From NCBI GenBank assembly GCA_945877815.1, contig CAMDWJ010000035.1, positions 1 to 42,500 of the forward strand: a stretch of 42,500 nt of DNA, written 5' to 3'. The position numbers and the translations under genes are program-made. This document shows positions 8,501 to 16,851 of this stretch, one piece after another (position 1 is the first letter of the stretch; the number at the start of each line of letters is the position of its first letter). The DNA comes from Caenispirillum bisanense. Lineage in GTDB: Bacteria; Pseudomonadota; Alphaproteobacteria; Rhodospirillales; UBA2165. The notes under the pieces were generated by a model, which saw nothing but the letters and a program-made list of their open reading frames with translations, was not told where the DNA came from and did no database searches.

Positions 8501-9289
8501 ATGGACGATCTCGAACTCGAACGTTACGCACGCCACATCCTGTTGCCGGAAATCGGCGGCGCCGGTCAGGCGCGCATCCGCAAAGCCAAGGTATTGGTCG
8601 TCGGGGCCGGCGGTTTGGGTTCGCCCGTCATTCTGTATTTGGCCGCCGCCGGTGTCGGCACCATCGGCGTGATCGACAACGATACCGTCGATCTATCCAA
8701 CCTGCAGCGCCAGATCGCGCATACGACATCGCGCATCGGCATCAACAAGGCCGAAAGCGCCAAGCTTGCCGTTGCCGAATTGAATCCTGGCGTCGAGGTG
8801 GTGGTCCATGCGGAGCGGCTGCACGAAAAAAATGCCTTCGATTTGATCTCGCGATACGACATCGTCGCCGACGGCAGCGACAATTTCGCGACACGATTCC
8901 TGGTCAACGATACCTGTTTCTTCGCGAAGAAGACGCTGGTTTCTGCCGCGATCCTGCGTTTCGATGGACAGCTGTCGACCTTCCGCGCGCATTTGGGCGG
9001 ACCCAATCCCTGCTATCGGTGCTTGTTCCCCGAGGCGCCGCCGCCGAACGCCACGCCAACCTGTGCCGAAGTCGGCGTGTTGGGTGCGATGTGCGGAACC
9101 TTGGGTTCGCTGCAGGCGGGCGAGGTGATCAAGGAAATCACGGGAGCGGGCGAGTCGATGTCCGGCCGCTTGCTGATCGTCGACGGATTGCGCACTGAGT
9201 TCCGCACGGTGAAGGTGCGGCCCGATCCCGACTGCGCGCTGTGCAGCGGGCATGCGACGATCAAGATGCTGGCGCCCATCTCAGCCTAA
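8501..9289 (+). CDS. moeB: Molybdopterin-synthase adenylyltransferase-type E1 enzyme (MoeB/ThiF family)
   Basis: Enzymes of this family adenylate the C-terminal glycine of a small ubiquitin-like sulfur carrier such as MoaD or ThiS. The 262-residue product has the ATP loop GAGGLGSP (about 35-42), the Asp-containing VIDNDTVDLSNLQRQ segment, the conserved cysteine in PTCAEVGVLG (Cys188) and both zinc pairs, CYRC (171-174) and CALC (245-248). Lying last in a cysteine operon, it may serve molybdopterin, thiamine or another sulfur-transfer route. I see no moaD, thiS or rhodanese domain nearby, so the partner is undetermined. Confidence 0.9.
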   Translation: MDDLELERYARHILLPEIGGAGQARIRKAKVLVVGAGGLGSPVILYLAAAGVGTIGVIDNDTVDLSNLQRQIAHTTSRIGINKAESAKLAVAELNPGVEVVVHAERLHEKNAFDLISRYDIVADGSDNFATRFLVNDTCFFAKKTLVSAAILRFDGQLSTFRAHLGGPNPCYRCLFPEAPPPNATPTCAEVGVLGAMCGTLGSLQAGEVIKEITGAGESMSGRLLIVDGLRTEFRTVKVRPDPDCALCSGHATIKMLAPISA

Positions 9290-9292
9290 AGC

Positions 9293-9315
9293 GCCCAGCC
9301 TAGAAATCGCTGGGC
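9293..9315. terminator. Hairpin between convergent moeB and hydroxyacid dehydrogenase genes
   Basis: A perfect 7-bp stem (GCCCAGC / GCTGGGC) with a 9-base loop lies at the convergent gene ends and covers the stop codon of the minus-strand gene. There is no clear T-run, so it may act as a weak two-way terminator or a 3'-end stabiliser. Confidence 0.5.
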
Positions 9316-10280
9316 AGAACGCGGTCCGGCGGTTTGTGCCCGTCGGTGAAGGTGCGCAGATTGACCATCACTTTCTCGCCCATGGCGATACGCCCTTCGA
9401 GGGTCGCCGAGCCCAGATGCGGCAGCAGCACGACATTATCGAGCTTAAGCAATTCTGGGTTCACGACAGGTTCGCCTTCATAGACATCGAGCCCGGCGCC
9501 GGCGATGTCGCCGTTGCGCAAAGCTTTGGCCAACGCGGCCTCGTCGATGATGCCGCCGCGTGATGTGTTGATGATGAAGCAGTGTTTGGGCAGGCGCTTC
9601 AACCGCTCCTCGGACAGAAGATGCTTGGTCTCGGCGGTCAGCGGACAGTTGATCGAGAGAATATCCATATGGGCGAGCATCTGATCGAGGCTTTGCCAGT
9701 AGGTTGCCTCAAGCTCGGCCTCCAGCGTGTCACTCATCCGATGGCGATTGTGGTAATGCACGGCCAAGCCGAAGCCGCGTGCGCGCCGTGCCAGCGCCAT
9801 GCCGATGCGCCCCATGCCGATAATGCCGAGGCGCTTGCCGTTGATGCGGTAGCCGAGATGCTGGGTCGGTGCCCAACCGGTCCATTTGCCGGCACGCACC
9901 ATCCGTTCGCCCTCGCTCAAGCGTCGCGGCGCCATAAGGACCAGTGCCATGGCGAGATCAGCCGTATCCTCGGTCAGCACATCCGGCGTATTGGTGACGG
10001 TGATGCCCTTGGCGGTAGCAGCGGCGAGATCGATATGATTCACGCCGACGCCGAAATTGGCGATGATTTTAAGTTTAGGCCCGGCGGCGGCGATGATGTC
10101 GGCGTCGATCGTGTCGGTGACGGTCGGCACCAGGGCGTCGGCCTCGGCGAAGGCGGCTTTAAGCTCGGCGCGGCCCATTGGAATGTCGTCCAAATTGAGA
10201 CGCGCATCAAACAATTCCATCATCCGTGTTTCGATCGCATCGGGCAGCCTGCGCGTGACCACGATCGTCGGTTTTGCCAT
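9300..10280 (-). CDS. D-isomer-specific 2-hydroxyacid dehydrogenase (glyoxylate/hydroxypyruvate reductase-like)
   Basis: An NAD(P)H-dependent dehydrogenase of D-2-hydroxyacids. The 326-residue protein has the substrate-domain loop NFGVGVNHID, the nucleotide-binding motif GIIGMGRIGMALARRARGFG, and all three catalytic residues: Arg in NTSRGGIID, Glu in DVYEGEP and His in LLPHLGSAT. The pattern is closest to GyaR-type glyoxylate reductases, but the exact substrate cannot be fixed by eye. ATG 10280 starts MAKPTIVVTRRLP; longer in-frame starts lack family sequence. It is convergent with moeB and divergent from the SH3 protein. Confidence 0.93.
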   Translation of the reverse strand: MAKPTIVVTRRLPDAIETRMMELFDARLNLDDIPMGRAELKAAFAEADALVPTVTDTIDADIIAAAGPKLKIIANFGVGVNHIDLAAATAKGITVTNTPDVLTEDTADLAMALVLMAPRRLSEGERMVRAGKWTGWAPTQHLGYRINGKRLGIIGMGRIGMALARRARGFGLAVHYHNRHRMSDTLEAELEATYWQSLDQMLAHMDILSINCPLTAETKHLLSEERLKRLPKHCFIINTSRGGIIDEAALAKALRNGDIAGAGLDVYEGEPVVNPELLKLDNVVLLPHLGSATLEGRIAMGEKVMVNLRTFTDGHKPPDRVLPSDF

Positions 10281-10440
10281 TACGTGCGGCCCTCGTTTAC
10301 GGATTGGTCTTTTGCCGATTCGCATTACCAGCCGGCAATCGGGTTGTCCAGCGGCCGCGACGGGACCGCGCACATGGCCCTGCGCCGCCGCATTCGAAGC
10401 CTCACTTGACCATGCTCCGGCGGCCCACTTAGAAGTCTAT

Positions 10441-10953
10441 GTGCTCAAAATGTTTTTGATATTCGCAATGGCAGTTGTCGGCGTGGCCGCGGCGGATATC
10501 GCCGTCGCCCAGGCGCCTGAATCCGCGCAGCCGACCGGCTTGCCGCTTCCGCGTTTCGTGTCCTTGCGCTCCGAAGAAGTCAATATGCGCACCGGGCCCG
10601 GCGTGCGCTATGCGGTCGACTGGGTCTATAAGCGCAAGAACATGCCGGTCGAGGTGATCGCTGAGTTCGGCACCTGGCGGAAGATTCGCGATATTCAGGG
10701 AACTCAGGGCTGGATCCATCAAAGTCTGCTGTCCAACAGTCGATGGGTATCGATCACCGGCCAGACGCGCACCTTGCGCCGCCGTGCCGATGCCCAGTCG
10801 CCCGCCGTCGCGCGGCTCGAGCCCGGCGTCAATGCCCAGGTGCTGGAATGTCCGGAAGAAAATGGTTGGTGTCGGATCGCGGCCAGCGGCAATGACGGCT
10901 GGATGCGCCGGGTCGAGTTCTGGGGAGTTTATCCCCGCGAGGCGATTAAATAG
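10441..10953 (+). CDS. Exported protein with two bacterial SH3-like domains
   Basis: A 170-residue protein with an N-terminal signal peptide (LKMFLIFAMAVVGVAAADIAVAQ, probable cleavage near 24) and two SH3-like units, about residues 38-98 and 100-165. The first carries VNMRTGPGVRYAVDWVY and WRKIRDIQGTQGWIHQSLL, hallmarks of the bacterial SH3_4 type; the second repeats the plan with two cysteines (Cys137, Cys144) that could form a disulfide. Such domains usually bind cell-wall or protein ligands in the periplasm. GTG 10441 was preferred to ATG 10450 because it adds a positive charge before the hydrophobic core and follows AGAAG. It is divergent from the hydroxyacid dehydrogenase. Confidence 0.85.
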   Translation: MLKMFLIFAMAVVGVAAADIAVAQAPESAQPTGLPLPRFVSLRSEEVNMRTGPGVRYAVDWVYKRKNMPVEVIAEFGTWRKIRDIQGTQGWIHQSLLSNSRWVSITGQTRTLRRRADAQSPAVARLEPGVNAQVLECPEENGWCRIAASGNDGWMRRVEFWGVYPREAIK

Positions 10954-10974
10954 CGGGCCTCTCGGCGCGATCTT

Positions 10975-11568
10975 CTAATCCGCAAGATCCTCGGCAAAGG
11001 CGGCGCGGGTTTCTTCGCTCACGATCGCGACATGCCCGTAATGCGGATGATCGACGCCGACCATGATGCGTGTACCGGCCGTTTTGATCTTGGCTACTTG
11101 CGACCGGGTCAGATCGAAATGCAAAAAATGTATCGAAGATGTTTTGCCCGCTTCGTTGGTGCGTTCGAGATCTTCTTCGGGGCGCACGACGACGGCCTCG
11201 CCCGCCACATCCATGATGAAGTGCTTGTCGACATCGCCGATGGACGTGAGAAACCTCGCGCGCTCGACCGGATCGTCGATCTCGAACATCACAGTGGCCA
11301 CCAGTTCAGTGCCCTTGGGCACAAGCGGATTATAGGCGGCGAGCTCATCCTTCAGTTGGTCCTCGCCGCCGCGTTCGGCGCGTAGCATTTCCTGAATTTG
11401 ATAGAGCATGGTTTCGTAACATTCGAAATGGAAAGTCGAACGCGGCCCGACGGCCAAGCGGCGCGGATTCTTGATCGCGGCGATTTCCTGACGGCGCTGG
11501 TTGCGTACCTTTTCGTAGGCGGCAAGATCGAGAATGTCCGAGCGCAGGATTTCGGTTTTTTTGCTCAA
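10975..11568 (-). CDS. DUF3501 family protein
   Basis: A 197-residue protein I recognise as the DUF3501 family, which is found with rubrerythrin and Fe-S oxidoreductases. It has no transmembrane segment or signal peptide and one cysteine (FHFECYET). A conserved-looking C-terminal region (SIHFLHFDLT, GVDHPHY) is rich in histidine. Its biochemical role is unknown. The start is a TTG overlapping the upstream stop (TTGA), implying translational coupling with the Fe-S oxidoreductase. Last gene of the rubrerythrin operon; a partner or assembly role for that system is inference. Confidence 0.85.
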   Translation of the reverse strand: MSKKTEILRSDILDLAAYEKVRNQRRQEIAAIKNPRRLAVGPRSTFHFECYETMLYQIQEMLRAERGGEDQLKDELAAYNPLVPKGTELVATVMFEIDDPVERARFLTSIGDVDKHFIMDVAGEAVVVRPEEDLERTNEAGKTSSIHFLHFDLTRSQVAKIKTAGTRIMVGVDHPHYGHVAIVSEETRAAFAEDLAD

Positions 11569-12926
11569 GGCTCTATCCCATAGGCTTTGGCCATGATCTG
11601 GATCGGGTGTTTGACTTCGGCCGCGGGCGCGGCCGTCTCATCGGCGTCGCCGGCCAAGCGCTCCATCCCTTGCAGAATATGTTCGCGCGCAAGCGGACAT
11701 TCGGAGACGACATATTTGGCGCCGCTCTCTTTGGCCTGGCGCGCGACCGGACGGCCGACTTTGATCGCGACTTCGAAATTTTCCTTCATAATGCCCCACG
11801 AGCCGCCGTGGCCCGAGCAACGTTCGACCACACCGACTTTAGCGTCGGGGATGAGGCGCAACATCTGTGCACCCTTCGGACCCATGTTCTGCGCGCGCGC
11901 ATGACACGCGAGATGGATGGATATGCCGCCGTCGATCGGCTGAAGGCCCGGCGCCAAACCTTCCTCGCCCGCAATCTCGACAACATATTCGGCGATATCG
12001 TAAGTGGCGTCCGCCAAGCGCTTCACGTTGGCATCGTTAGGTTCAATGAGCGGCCATTCGAACTTGAACATCAGCGCGCAGGAGGGAACCAACGCGATGA
12101 TGTCATAGCCCTTGTCGACCCAGCTCACGAGTTCGGCAGACACCGAGCGCGCCTTGGCCGCGACCGATGCGATATCGCCGCTCTCCAATTGAGGCATGCC
12201 GCAGCATTCGGGATAGACAACTTCGGTTTCGACGCCGTTCTTGGCCAGTACCGAGCGCGCGGCGGTGCCGATCTCGGGGCTGTTGTAATTCACGAAGCAG
12301 GTGGCATAGAGCACCGCTTTGCGCGCACCGGCGCTGCGCGTCGCGGCGGGCGCATCCTTCGCTACCGCAGGTGCGGGAATATCTTCGAAGGTCGTGCCGT
12401 GATAGAGCGGCAGGGCGGCGTCGCGGTGTACGCCCGCGACCTTTTCCAGGATCGGGCGCGTCAAATCGTTGTCGCGGCTGGAGCCCCAATTGGCCAGGGC
12501 CGGCACGAGACGCGCGAGTTTTCCGTTCCGGTCTGTCTTGGCGAGTTCGGCCTTGAGGCCGCCATGCTCGCCGGCTTTGAATTCGGCGACGCGGTAGCGC
12601 AGCATCAGATGCGGAAAATCGAGATCGAATTCGTGCGGCGGCACGTAAGGGCATTTCGTCATGAAGCACATGTCGCACAATGTGCACGCATCCACGACGG
12701 ATTTGAAATCCTTGCTCGGCACCTCGTCCAGTTCTTCACCGGGCGTCGCGTCAATCAAATCGAATAGGCGGGGAAAACTGTCGCACAGATTGAAGCAGCG
12801 TCGGCATCCGTGACAGATGTCGAAGACGCGGCGCATTTCCGCATCGAGTTGCGCGGGGTCGGTGAAATCGGGATCCTGCCACGCAATCGGATGGCGGGTC
12901 GGGGCGCCGAGGCTGCCTTCACTCAT
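11565..12926 (-). CDS. Double 4Fe-4S, CCG-domain oxidoreductase (GlpC/HdrD-like) of the rubrerythrin module
   Basis: A 453-residue soluble Fe-S protein. The N-terminus has two cluster motifs: CHGCRRCFNLC (Cys38, 41, 44, 48) and CTLCDMCFMTKCP (Cys81, 84, 87, 92). Two cysteine-rich domains follow, as in GlpC and heterodisulfide reductase subunits: the first has ATC (210), ECCG (241-242) and SCA (283); the second has Cys341, ERCSGHGG (Cys370) and Cys410. In the second the usual CCG reads RCSG, so that half-site lacks one cysteine. It likely moves electrons between a quinol or soluble carrier and a partner protein. It follows rubrerythrin by 87 bases and overlaps DUF3501, so electron delivery to rubrerythrin is a reasonable but untested idea. 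Confidence 0.88.
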   Translation of the reverse strand: MSEGSLGAPTRHPIAWQDPDFTDPAQLDAEMRRVFDICHGCRRCFNLCDSFPRLFDLIDATPGEELDEVPSKDFKSVVDACTLCDMCFMTKCPYVPPHEFDLDFPHLMLRYRVAEFKAGEHGGLKAELAKTDRNGKLARLVPALANWGSSRDNDLTRPILEKVAGVHRDAALPLYHGTTFEDIPAPAVAKDAPAATRSAGARKAVLYATCFVNYNSPEIGTAARSVLAKNGVETEVVYPECCGMPQLESGDIASVAAKARSVSAELVSWVDKGYDIIALVPSCALMFKFEWPLIEPNDANVKRLADATYDIAEYVVEIAGEEGLAPGLQPIDGGISIHLACHARAQNMGPKGAQMLRLIPDAKVGVVERCSGHGGSWGIMKENFEVAIKVGRPVARQAKESGAKYVVSECPLAREHILQGMERLAGDADETAAPAAEVKHPIQIMAKAYGIEP

Positions 12927-12951
12927 GTTCGATGTTCCTTCGCTGCCCGCC

Positions 12952-12979
12952 TCCCGTTCCCTCTTGCGAAGGAACGGGA
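12952..12979 (-). repeat. Hairpin between rubrerythrin and Fe-S oxidoreductase genes
   Basis: TCCCGTTCC and GGAACGGGA form a perfect 9-bp stem around a 10-base loop in the 87-base intercistronic gap. No T-run follows, so complete termination is unlikely. It could stabilise the rubrerythrin message or lower expression of the downstream genes. It resembles short GC-rich intergenic palindromes seen elsewhere in the window (30756-30799). Confidence 0.55.
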
Positions 12980-13013
12980 AGGAGCTGCAGAAGCGTTGCT
13001 TCGAGGAGGACGA

Positions 13014-13430
13014 TTAGAGTCCGTCGAGCGCCTTTTGGAAGCGGCCGGCATGCGACTTCTCGGCCTTCGCCAAGGTCTCGAACCAGTCGGCGATTTCGTC
13101 GAAACCTTCCGTACGCGCGGCCTTGGCCATGCCCGGATACATGTCGGTATATTCGTGGGTTTCGCCTGCGACCGAAGCCTTGAGGTTCAATTTGGTGTCG
13201 CCGATCGGCAGGCCGGTCGCCGGATCGCCTACTTCTTCGAGATATTCTAGATGACCGTGGGCATGGCCGGTTTCGCCCTCGGCCGTCGAGCGGAACACCG
13301 CCGACACATCGTTGAAGCCTTCGACGTCGGCTTTCTGTGCGAAATAGAGATAACGGCGATTGGCCTGGGATTCCCCGGCGAATGCGTCCTTCAGATTCTG
13401 TTCGGTCTTGGTTCCGGAAAGTTTCGGCAT
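13014..13430 (-). CDS. Rubrerythrin (di-iron domain only)
   Basis: Rubrerythrins are ferritin-like di-iron proteins that reduce hydrogen peroxide. The 138-residue protein has the expected ligands: Glu20 (FAGES), Glu53 and His56 (EGETGH), Glu90 and Glu93 ([11 protein letters not shown]), and Glu124 with His127 (EKSH). The rubredoxin domain that normally passes electrons to the di-iron site is missing, so an outside donor is needed; the Fe-S oxidoreductase encoded next is a candidate. A good ribosome site (AAGGAG) precedes ATG 13430. The upstream promoter has FNR- and Irr-like sites, and irr is the next gene upstream. Confidence 0.95.
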   Translation of the reverse strand: MPKLSGTKTEQNLKDAFAGESQANRRYLYFAQKADVEGFNDVSAVFRSTAEGETGHAHGHLEYLEEVGDPATGLPIGDTKLNLKASVAGETHEYTDMYPGMAKAARTEGFDEIADWFETLAKAEKSHAGRFQKALDGL

Positions 13431-13511
13431 TTGTCAGTCTCCTTTTTTAGGGCGTCCGGTAACGGTGTAGTCCCAGTAAACGCGGGCTCCATTAGACGAA
13501 GCCTAGGCAAA

Positions 13512-13563
13512 ACTATGCGACCGGTGTTGACCTAAGTCAACGGAATTTTAAATGATTCTAAAA
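13512..13563 (-). promoter_or_regulatory. Rubrerythrin promoter with FNR/FixK-type and Irr-box-like palindromes
   Basis: On the minus strand TTGACT (13535-13540), a 17-base spacer and CATAGT (13512-13517) form a promoter; transcription should start near 13505, leaving a leader of about 75 bases. The -35 lies in a perfect palindrome GTTGAC-CTAA-GTCAAC (13526-13541), which contains TTGA-N6-TCAA, the core recognised by FNR/FixK proteins. Just upstream (13546-13563) is TTTTAAATGATTCTAAAA, an imperfect palindrome resembling the iron control element bound by Irr. Both sites are judged by eye; the assignments rest on motif likeness and on irr being adjacent. Confidence 0.6.
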
Positions 13564-13593
13564 TGACGAAAAGAGAATTGAAAATGAAGGCTT

Positions 13594-14034
13594 TTATGCC
13601 TTGCGAATGCGGACGATCACGTCGACACGGCTGACTTCCATGCCTTCGGGCAGGGGCGGCAAACTGTCCAGCCGCACATCTGTTTCCGGTATGTCGTGGA
13701 GGCGACGCGCCCCTTCGTCGAACAGGTGATGATGATTGCTGTTATTGGTGTCGAAATAGGAACGCTCGGAGTCGACCACGATCTCGCGCAACAGGCCGGC
13801 GTCGGTGAATTGATGAAGCGTGTTGTAGACGGTCGCGAGCGAGACGCGCACCCTGGCCCGCAGGGCTTCGCCATGCAGTATTTCTGCTGTGATGTGGCGG
13901 TCGGCGCCGTCGAACAGCAATTTGGCGAGGGCCAGACGCTGACGGGTGGGACGCAGGCCAACTGTGCGCAGACGTTCCAGCGCTGGACCATAAGGCCGTA
14001 AATTGGACGAGGCGAGGGGTGCGATACGTGCCAT
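13594..14034 (-). CDS. irr: Iron response regulator Irr (Fur superfamily)
   Basis: Irr is the haem-responsive Fur-family regulator of Alphaproteobacteria, active when iron is scarce. The 146-residue protein has the winged-helix region GLRPTRQRLALAKLLF and VSLATVYNTLHQFTDAGLL, and the diagnostic run of three histidines His101-His103 (NSNHHHLF) where classical Fur has HHDH. There is no N-terminal Cys-Pro haem motif like that of Bradyrhizobium Irr. It sits directly upstream of rubrerythrin in the same direction, with its own promoter region. No ribosome site precedes ATG 14034. Confidence 0.92.
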   Translation of the reverse strand: MARIAPLASSNLRPYGPALERLRTVGLRPTRQRLALAKLLFDGADRHITAEILHGEALRARVRVSLATVYNTLHQFTDAGLLREIVVDSERSYFDTNNSNHHHLFDEGARRLHDIPETDVRLDSLPPLPEGMEVSRVDVIVRIRKA

Positions 14035-14040
14035 AGGTTT

Positions 14041-14074
14041 AAGATAGTCCGGCTAAGCCCTTGAATTCAAGGGC
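14041..14074 (-). promoter_or_regulatory. irr promoter with an 18-bp perfect palindrome over the -35
   Basis: On the minus strand TTGAAT (14065-14070), an 18-base spacer and TATCTT (14041-14046) form a candidate promoter. The -35 is embedded in GCCCTTGAATTCAAGGGC, a perfect 18-bp palindrome at 14057-14074, which suits a dimeric repressor. Only six bases separate the -10 from the ATG, so if this promoter is real the irr transcript would be leaderless. The palindrome could alternatively be the end of the fabI transcript. Confidence 0.45.
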
Positions 14075-14093
14075 GGCGAACCCGATGCCGTCT

Positions 14094-14909
14094 TTAAGGC
14101 TTGGGATCGTCCGCAGCGCCGGTCAAATACGGCAGCCCGACGACGTTATAACCCGCATCGACGTGATGCACTTCGCCGGTGACGCCGCCTGACAGATCGC
14201 TGAGCAGATACAAGGCGGAATTGCCGAGTTGTTCCAAGGTGATCGAGGTGCGTAAGGGCGCGTTGGCCTCGCTCCATGCGAAGATGCGACGGGCGGACCC
14301 GACGGCGGAGCCTGACAGTGTTCGCATCGGACCGGCCGAAATGGCGTTCACGCGAATACCTTCTGGACCGAGATCGACGGCGAGATAGCGCACACTTGCC
14401 TCAAGCGCGGCCTTCGCAACGCCCATGACATTATAGGAGGGCATGACCCGTTCGGCGCCGTAATAGCTGAGCGTGATCAGGCTGCCGCCCTTCTTCATCA
14501 GCGGGCGCGCGCGCCGCGCCATGTCGGTGAAGGAGAAGCACGAGATGCGCATGGTGCGCGCGAAATTATCGGCACTGGTATCGACGTAGCGCCCCTTCAG
14601 CTCGTTCTTGTCAGAAAACGCGATGGAGTGGACGAGAAAATCGAGATTGCCCCAGCGCTGCGCCAAGATCTCGAACAGCGCATCGACCGAGGCAGGATCT
14701 TCGACGTCGCACGGAACCACGATCCGGCTGCCGATGCTTTCGGCGAGCGGCTTCACGCGTCGTTCTAAGGCTTCCCCCTGATAGGTGAAGGCAAGCTCCG
14801 CGCCGGCCTTGGCCAGCGTTTCCGCGATGCCCCAGGCGATCGACCGGTCATTGGCAACGCCGACGACGAGCCCGCGTCGCCCAGACAAAAGGGATGTCAG
14901 TTCGTTCAC
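14094..14909 (-). CDS. fabI: Enoyl-[acyl-carrier-protein] reductase (NADH), FabI
   Basis: It performs the last reduction of each fatty-acid elongation cycle. The 271-residue short-chain-dehydrogenase-like protein has the FabI cofactor motif [13 protein letters not shown], a catalytic tyrosine and lysine spaced Y-x6-K (Tyr159, Lys166, in [10 protein letters not shown]) and the [15 protein letters not shown] substrate loop. The start is GTG 14909, overlapping the fabB stop (GTGA), so it is translated as part of a fabA-fabB-fabI operon. Confidence 0.96.
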   Translation of the reverse strand: MNELTSLLSGRRGLVVGVANDRSIAWGIAETLAKAGAELAFTYQGEALERRVKPLAESIGSRIVVPCDVEDPASVDALFEILAQRWGNLDFLVHSIAFSDKNELKGRYVDTSADNFARTMRISCFSFTDMARRARPLMKKGGSLITLSYYGAERVMPSYNVMGVAKAALEASVRYLAVDLGPEGIRVNAISAGPMRTLSGSAVGSARRIFAWSEANAPLRTSITLEQLGNSALYLLSDLSGGVTGEVHHVDAGYNVVGLPYLTGAADDPKP

Positions 14910-16129
14910 GCGTCGGCGCGAGTGAAGGCGAGGCTGGCGTTAGTGCCGCCGAAACCGAAGGAATTGGACAGGACACAGTTGAGTTCGACGTTGTCCATGC
15001 TCTCGAGCACGATCGGCATGTCGCCGACGGCGGGCTCGAGATTCTCGATGTTGGCCGAAGCGCAGATGAAATTGTTGTTCATCATCAGCAGCGAATAGAT
15101 GGCTTCCTGTACGCCCGCGGCACCCAGCGAATGGCCGGTGAGCGACTTGGTCGAGTTGAAATAAGGAATACGGTTACGGTCCTTGAAGGCGACGCGCATG
15201 GCGCCCAGTTCCTTTTCGTCGCCGACCGGCGTCGAGGTCCCGTGCGTATTGATGTAGTCCACTGGGCGGTCGAGCGTCGACATGGCCATGGCCATGCAGC
15301 GCGCCGCCCCTTCGCCCGACGGCTGCACCATATCATAGCCGTCGGAGGTCGCGCCGTAGCCTGAAACCTCGCCGTAGATCTTGGCGCCGCGCGCCTTGGC
15401 GTGTTCGTATTCCTCGACGACGACAACGCCGCCGCCGCCGGCGATCACAAAGCCGTCGCGGTCCTTGTCGAATGCGCGCGACGCCTTGGTCGGCGTGTCG
15501 TTGTATTTGGACGACAAGGCCTGCATCGCATCGAACAGGACCGACATGCTCCAATCGAGCTCCTCGCCGCCGCCAGCGAAGACGATGTCCTGCTTACCCC
15601 ATTGCACGAGCTCGGCGGCATTGCCGATGCAATGTGCGCTGGTCGCGCAGGCCGATGAGATCGAATAGTTGACGCCGTGGATCTTGAATGGTGTCGCAAG
15701 CGTTGCCGAATTGGTGGACGACATCGTGCGCGGCACCATGAAGGGGCTGACCTTGCGGGGTCCGCGCTCGCGCGCGATGTCGGCCGAGGCGATCAGATTG
15801 CGCGTGGACGGACCGCCCGATCCCATGATGAGGCCCGTGCGTTCGTTCGACACGTCGCTGTCGGCGAGGCCCGCATCTGCAATCGCTTCTTCCATCGCTA
15901 TATAATTGTAGGCGGCACCATCGCCCATGAAGCGTAGCAGCTTGCGGTCGACTTTCTCTTCGAGATTGATGACCGGCTTGGCATGAACGTGGCTGCGGAA
16001 CCCAAGGTCGCGGTATTCCTGGGAGAGCGTGATGCCCGAACGTCCCTCGCGGAGGCTTTCAAGCACCTCGTGCTTGTTATTGCCGATGCAGGAAACGATG
16101 CCTATTCCCGTGATGACAGCTCTGCGCAT
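14906..16129 (-). CDS. fabB: 3-oxoacyl-[acyl-carrier-protein] synthase I
   Basis: A condensing enzyme that elongates acyl-ACP with malonyl-ACP and, together with FabA, is essential for unsaturated fatty acids. The 407-residue protein shows the catalytic triad Cys161 (SSACATSAH), His295 (NTHGTSTP) and His332 ([10 protein letters not shown]), followed by a glycine-rich C-terminal [10 protein letters not shown]. Direct pairing with fabA identifies it as FabB rather than FabF. ATG 16129 begins [13 protein letters not shown]. It lies 14 bases after fabA. Confidence 0.96.
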   Translation of the reverse strand: MRRAVITGIGIVSCIGNNKHEVLESLREGRSGITLSQEYRDLGFRSHVHAKPVINLEEKVDRKLLRFMGDGAAYNYIAMEEAIADAGLADSDVSNERTGLIMGSGGPSTRNLIASADIARERGPRKVSPFMVPRTMSSTNSATLATPFKIHGVNYSISSACATSAHCIGNAAELVQWGKQDIVFAGGGEELDWSMSVLFDAMQALSSKYNDTPTKASRAFDKDRDGFVIAGGGGVVVVEEYEHAKARGAKIYGEVSGYGATSDGYDMVQPSGEGAARCMAMAMSTLDRPVDYINTHGTSTPVGDEKELGAMRVAFKDRNRIPYFNSTKSLTGHSLGAAGVQEAIYSLLMMNNNFICASANIENLEPAVGDMPIVLESMDNVELNCVLSNSFGFGGTNASLAFTRADA

Positions 16130-16143
16130 GATGCTTCTCGAAG

Positions 16144-16698
16144 TTAGGTGTTTTCGGTGGCGATGAAGGTCCCGACGCGCAGTCCTTGCGTTTCGTAGAC
16201 CACCTGGCCGTCGACGGACATGGTGCCGTCGGCGAAACACAGCGCCAGCTGGCGGTTGACCAGACGCTTGATGTCGATGCGGTAGGAGACGAGACGTGCT
16301 TCGGGCGTCACTTGGCCGGTGAATTTCACCTCGCCGACGCCGAGTGCGCGGCCGCGGCCCTTGCCGCCGCTCCAGCCGATGAAAAAGCCTACCAATTGCC
16401 ACAGGGCATCGAGCCCGAGGCATCCCGGCATGACCGGATCGCCCTTGAAATGGCAATCGAAGAACCACAGATCGGGGCGGATATCGAGTTCGGCCACGAC
16501 CAAACCTTTGCCATGGGCGCCGCCAGTGGCGGCGATTTCCGTGATGCGGTCGAACATCAACATAGGAGGAGCCGGCAATTGCGCATTGCCCGGTCCGAAT
16601 AGGCGGCCGTCGCCGCACGCGATCAAATCGTCGTACGAAAAGCTGGTAAGGTTGCCGATGTTCTCTTCAACCATTCGCGCCGCAGGTTCCCCGCCCAT
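16144..16698 (-). CDS. fabA: 3-hydroxydecanoyl-[acyl-carrier-protein] dehydratase/isomerase
   Basis: FabA dehydrates beta-hydroxydecanoyl-ACP and isomerises the product to the cis-3 form, starting unsaturated fatty-acid synthesis. The hot-dog fold protein has the catalytic His83 ([12 protein letters not shown]) and Asp97 ([14 protein letters not shown]). The start at 16698 gives 184 residues; an ATG at 16674 (MVEENIGN) gives 176, is nearer to known FabA N-termini and has GGGGAA upstream, so either is possible. First gene of fabA-fabB-fabI. No FadR/FabR-type site was recognised upstream. Confidence 0.95.
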   Translation of the reverse strand: MGGEPAARMVEENIGNLTSFSYDDLIACGDGRLFGPGNAQLPAPPMLMFDRITEIAATGGAHGKGLVVAELDIRPDLWFFDCHFKGDPVMPGCLGLDALWQLVGFFIGWSGGKGRGRALGVGEVKFTGQVTPEARLVSYRIDIKRLVNRQLALCFADGTMSVDGQVVYETQGLRVGTFIATENT

Positions 16699-16816
16699 AT
16701 TAGAGTCTTGTAATTAAACAAAAAATAGCGCCACACGAGCGTTCTTTGATCGCCCTTCGACGCGTCTTCGTACCCTTACAAGATATTATGTGTAGCCAAT
16801 TCGCAAAAAGCGAGTC

Positions 16817-16843
16817 GGCCCCCCCGTTTTTTACAAGGGGGCC
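16817..16843 (-). terminator. Probable transcription terminator after pnp
   Basis: GGCCCCC and GGGGGCC pair around a 13-base loop just past the pnp stop codon. On the minus strand a CTTTTTG tract follows seven bases later rather than immediately. It probably ends or attenuates the pnp transcript ahead of fabA. Confidence 0.5.
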
Positions 16844-16851
16844 GGTCGAAA

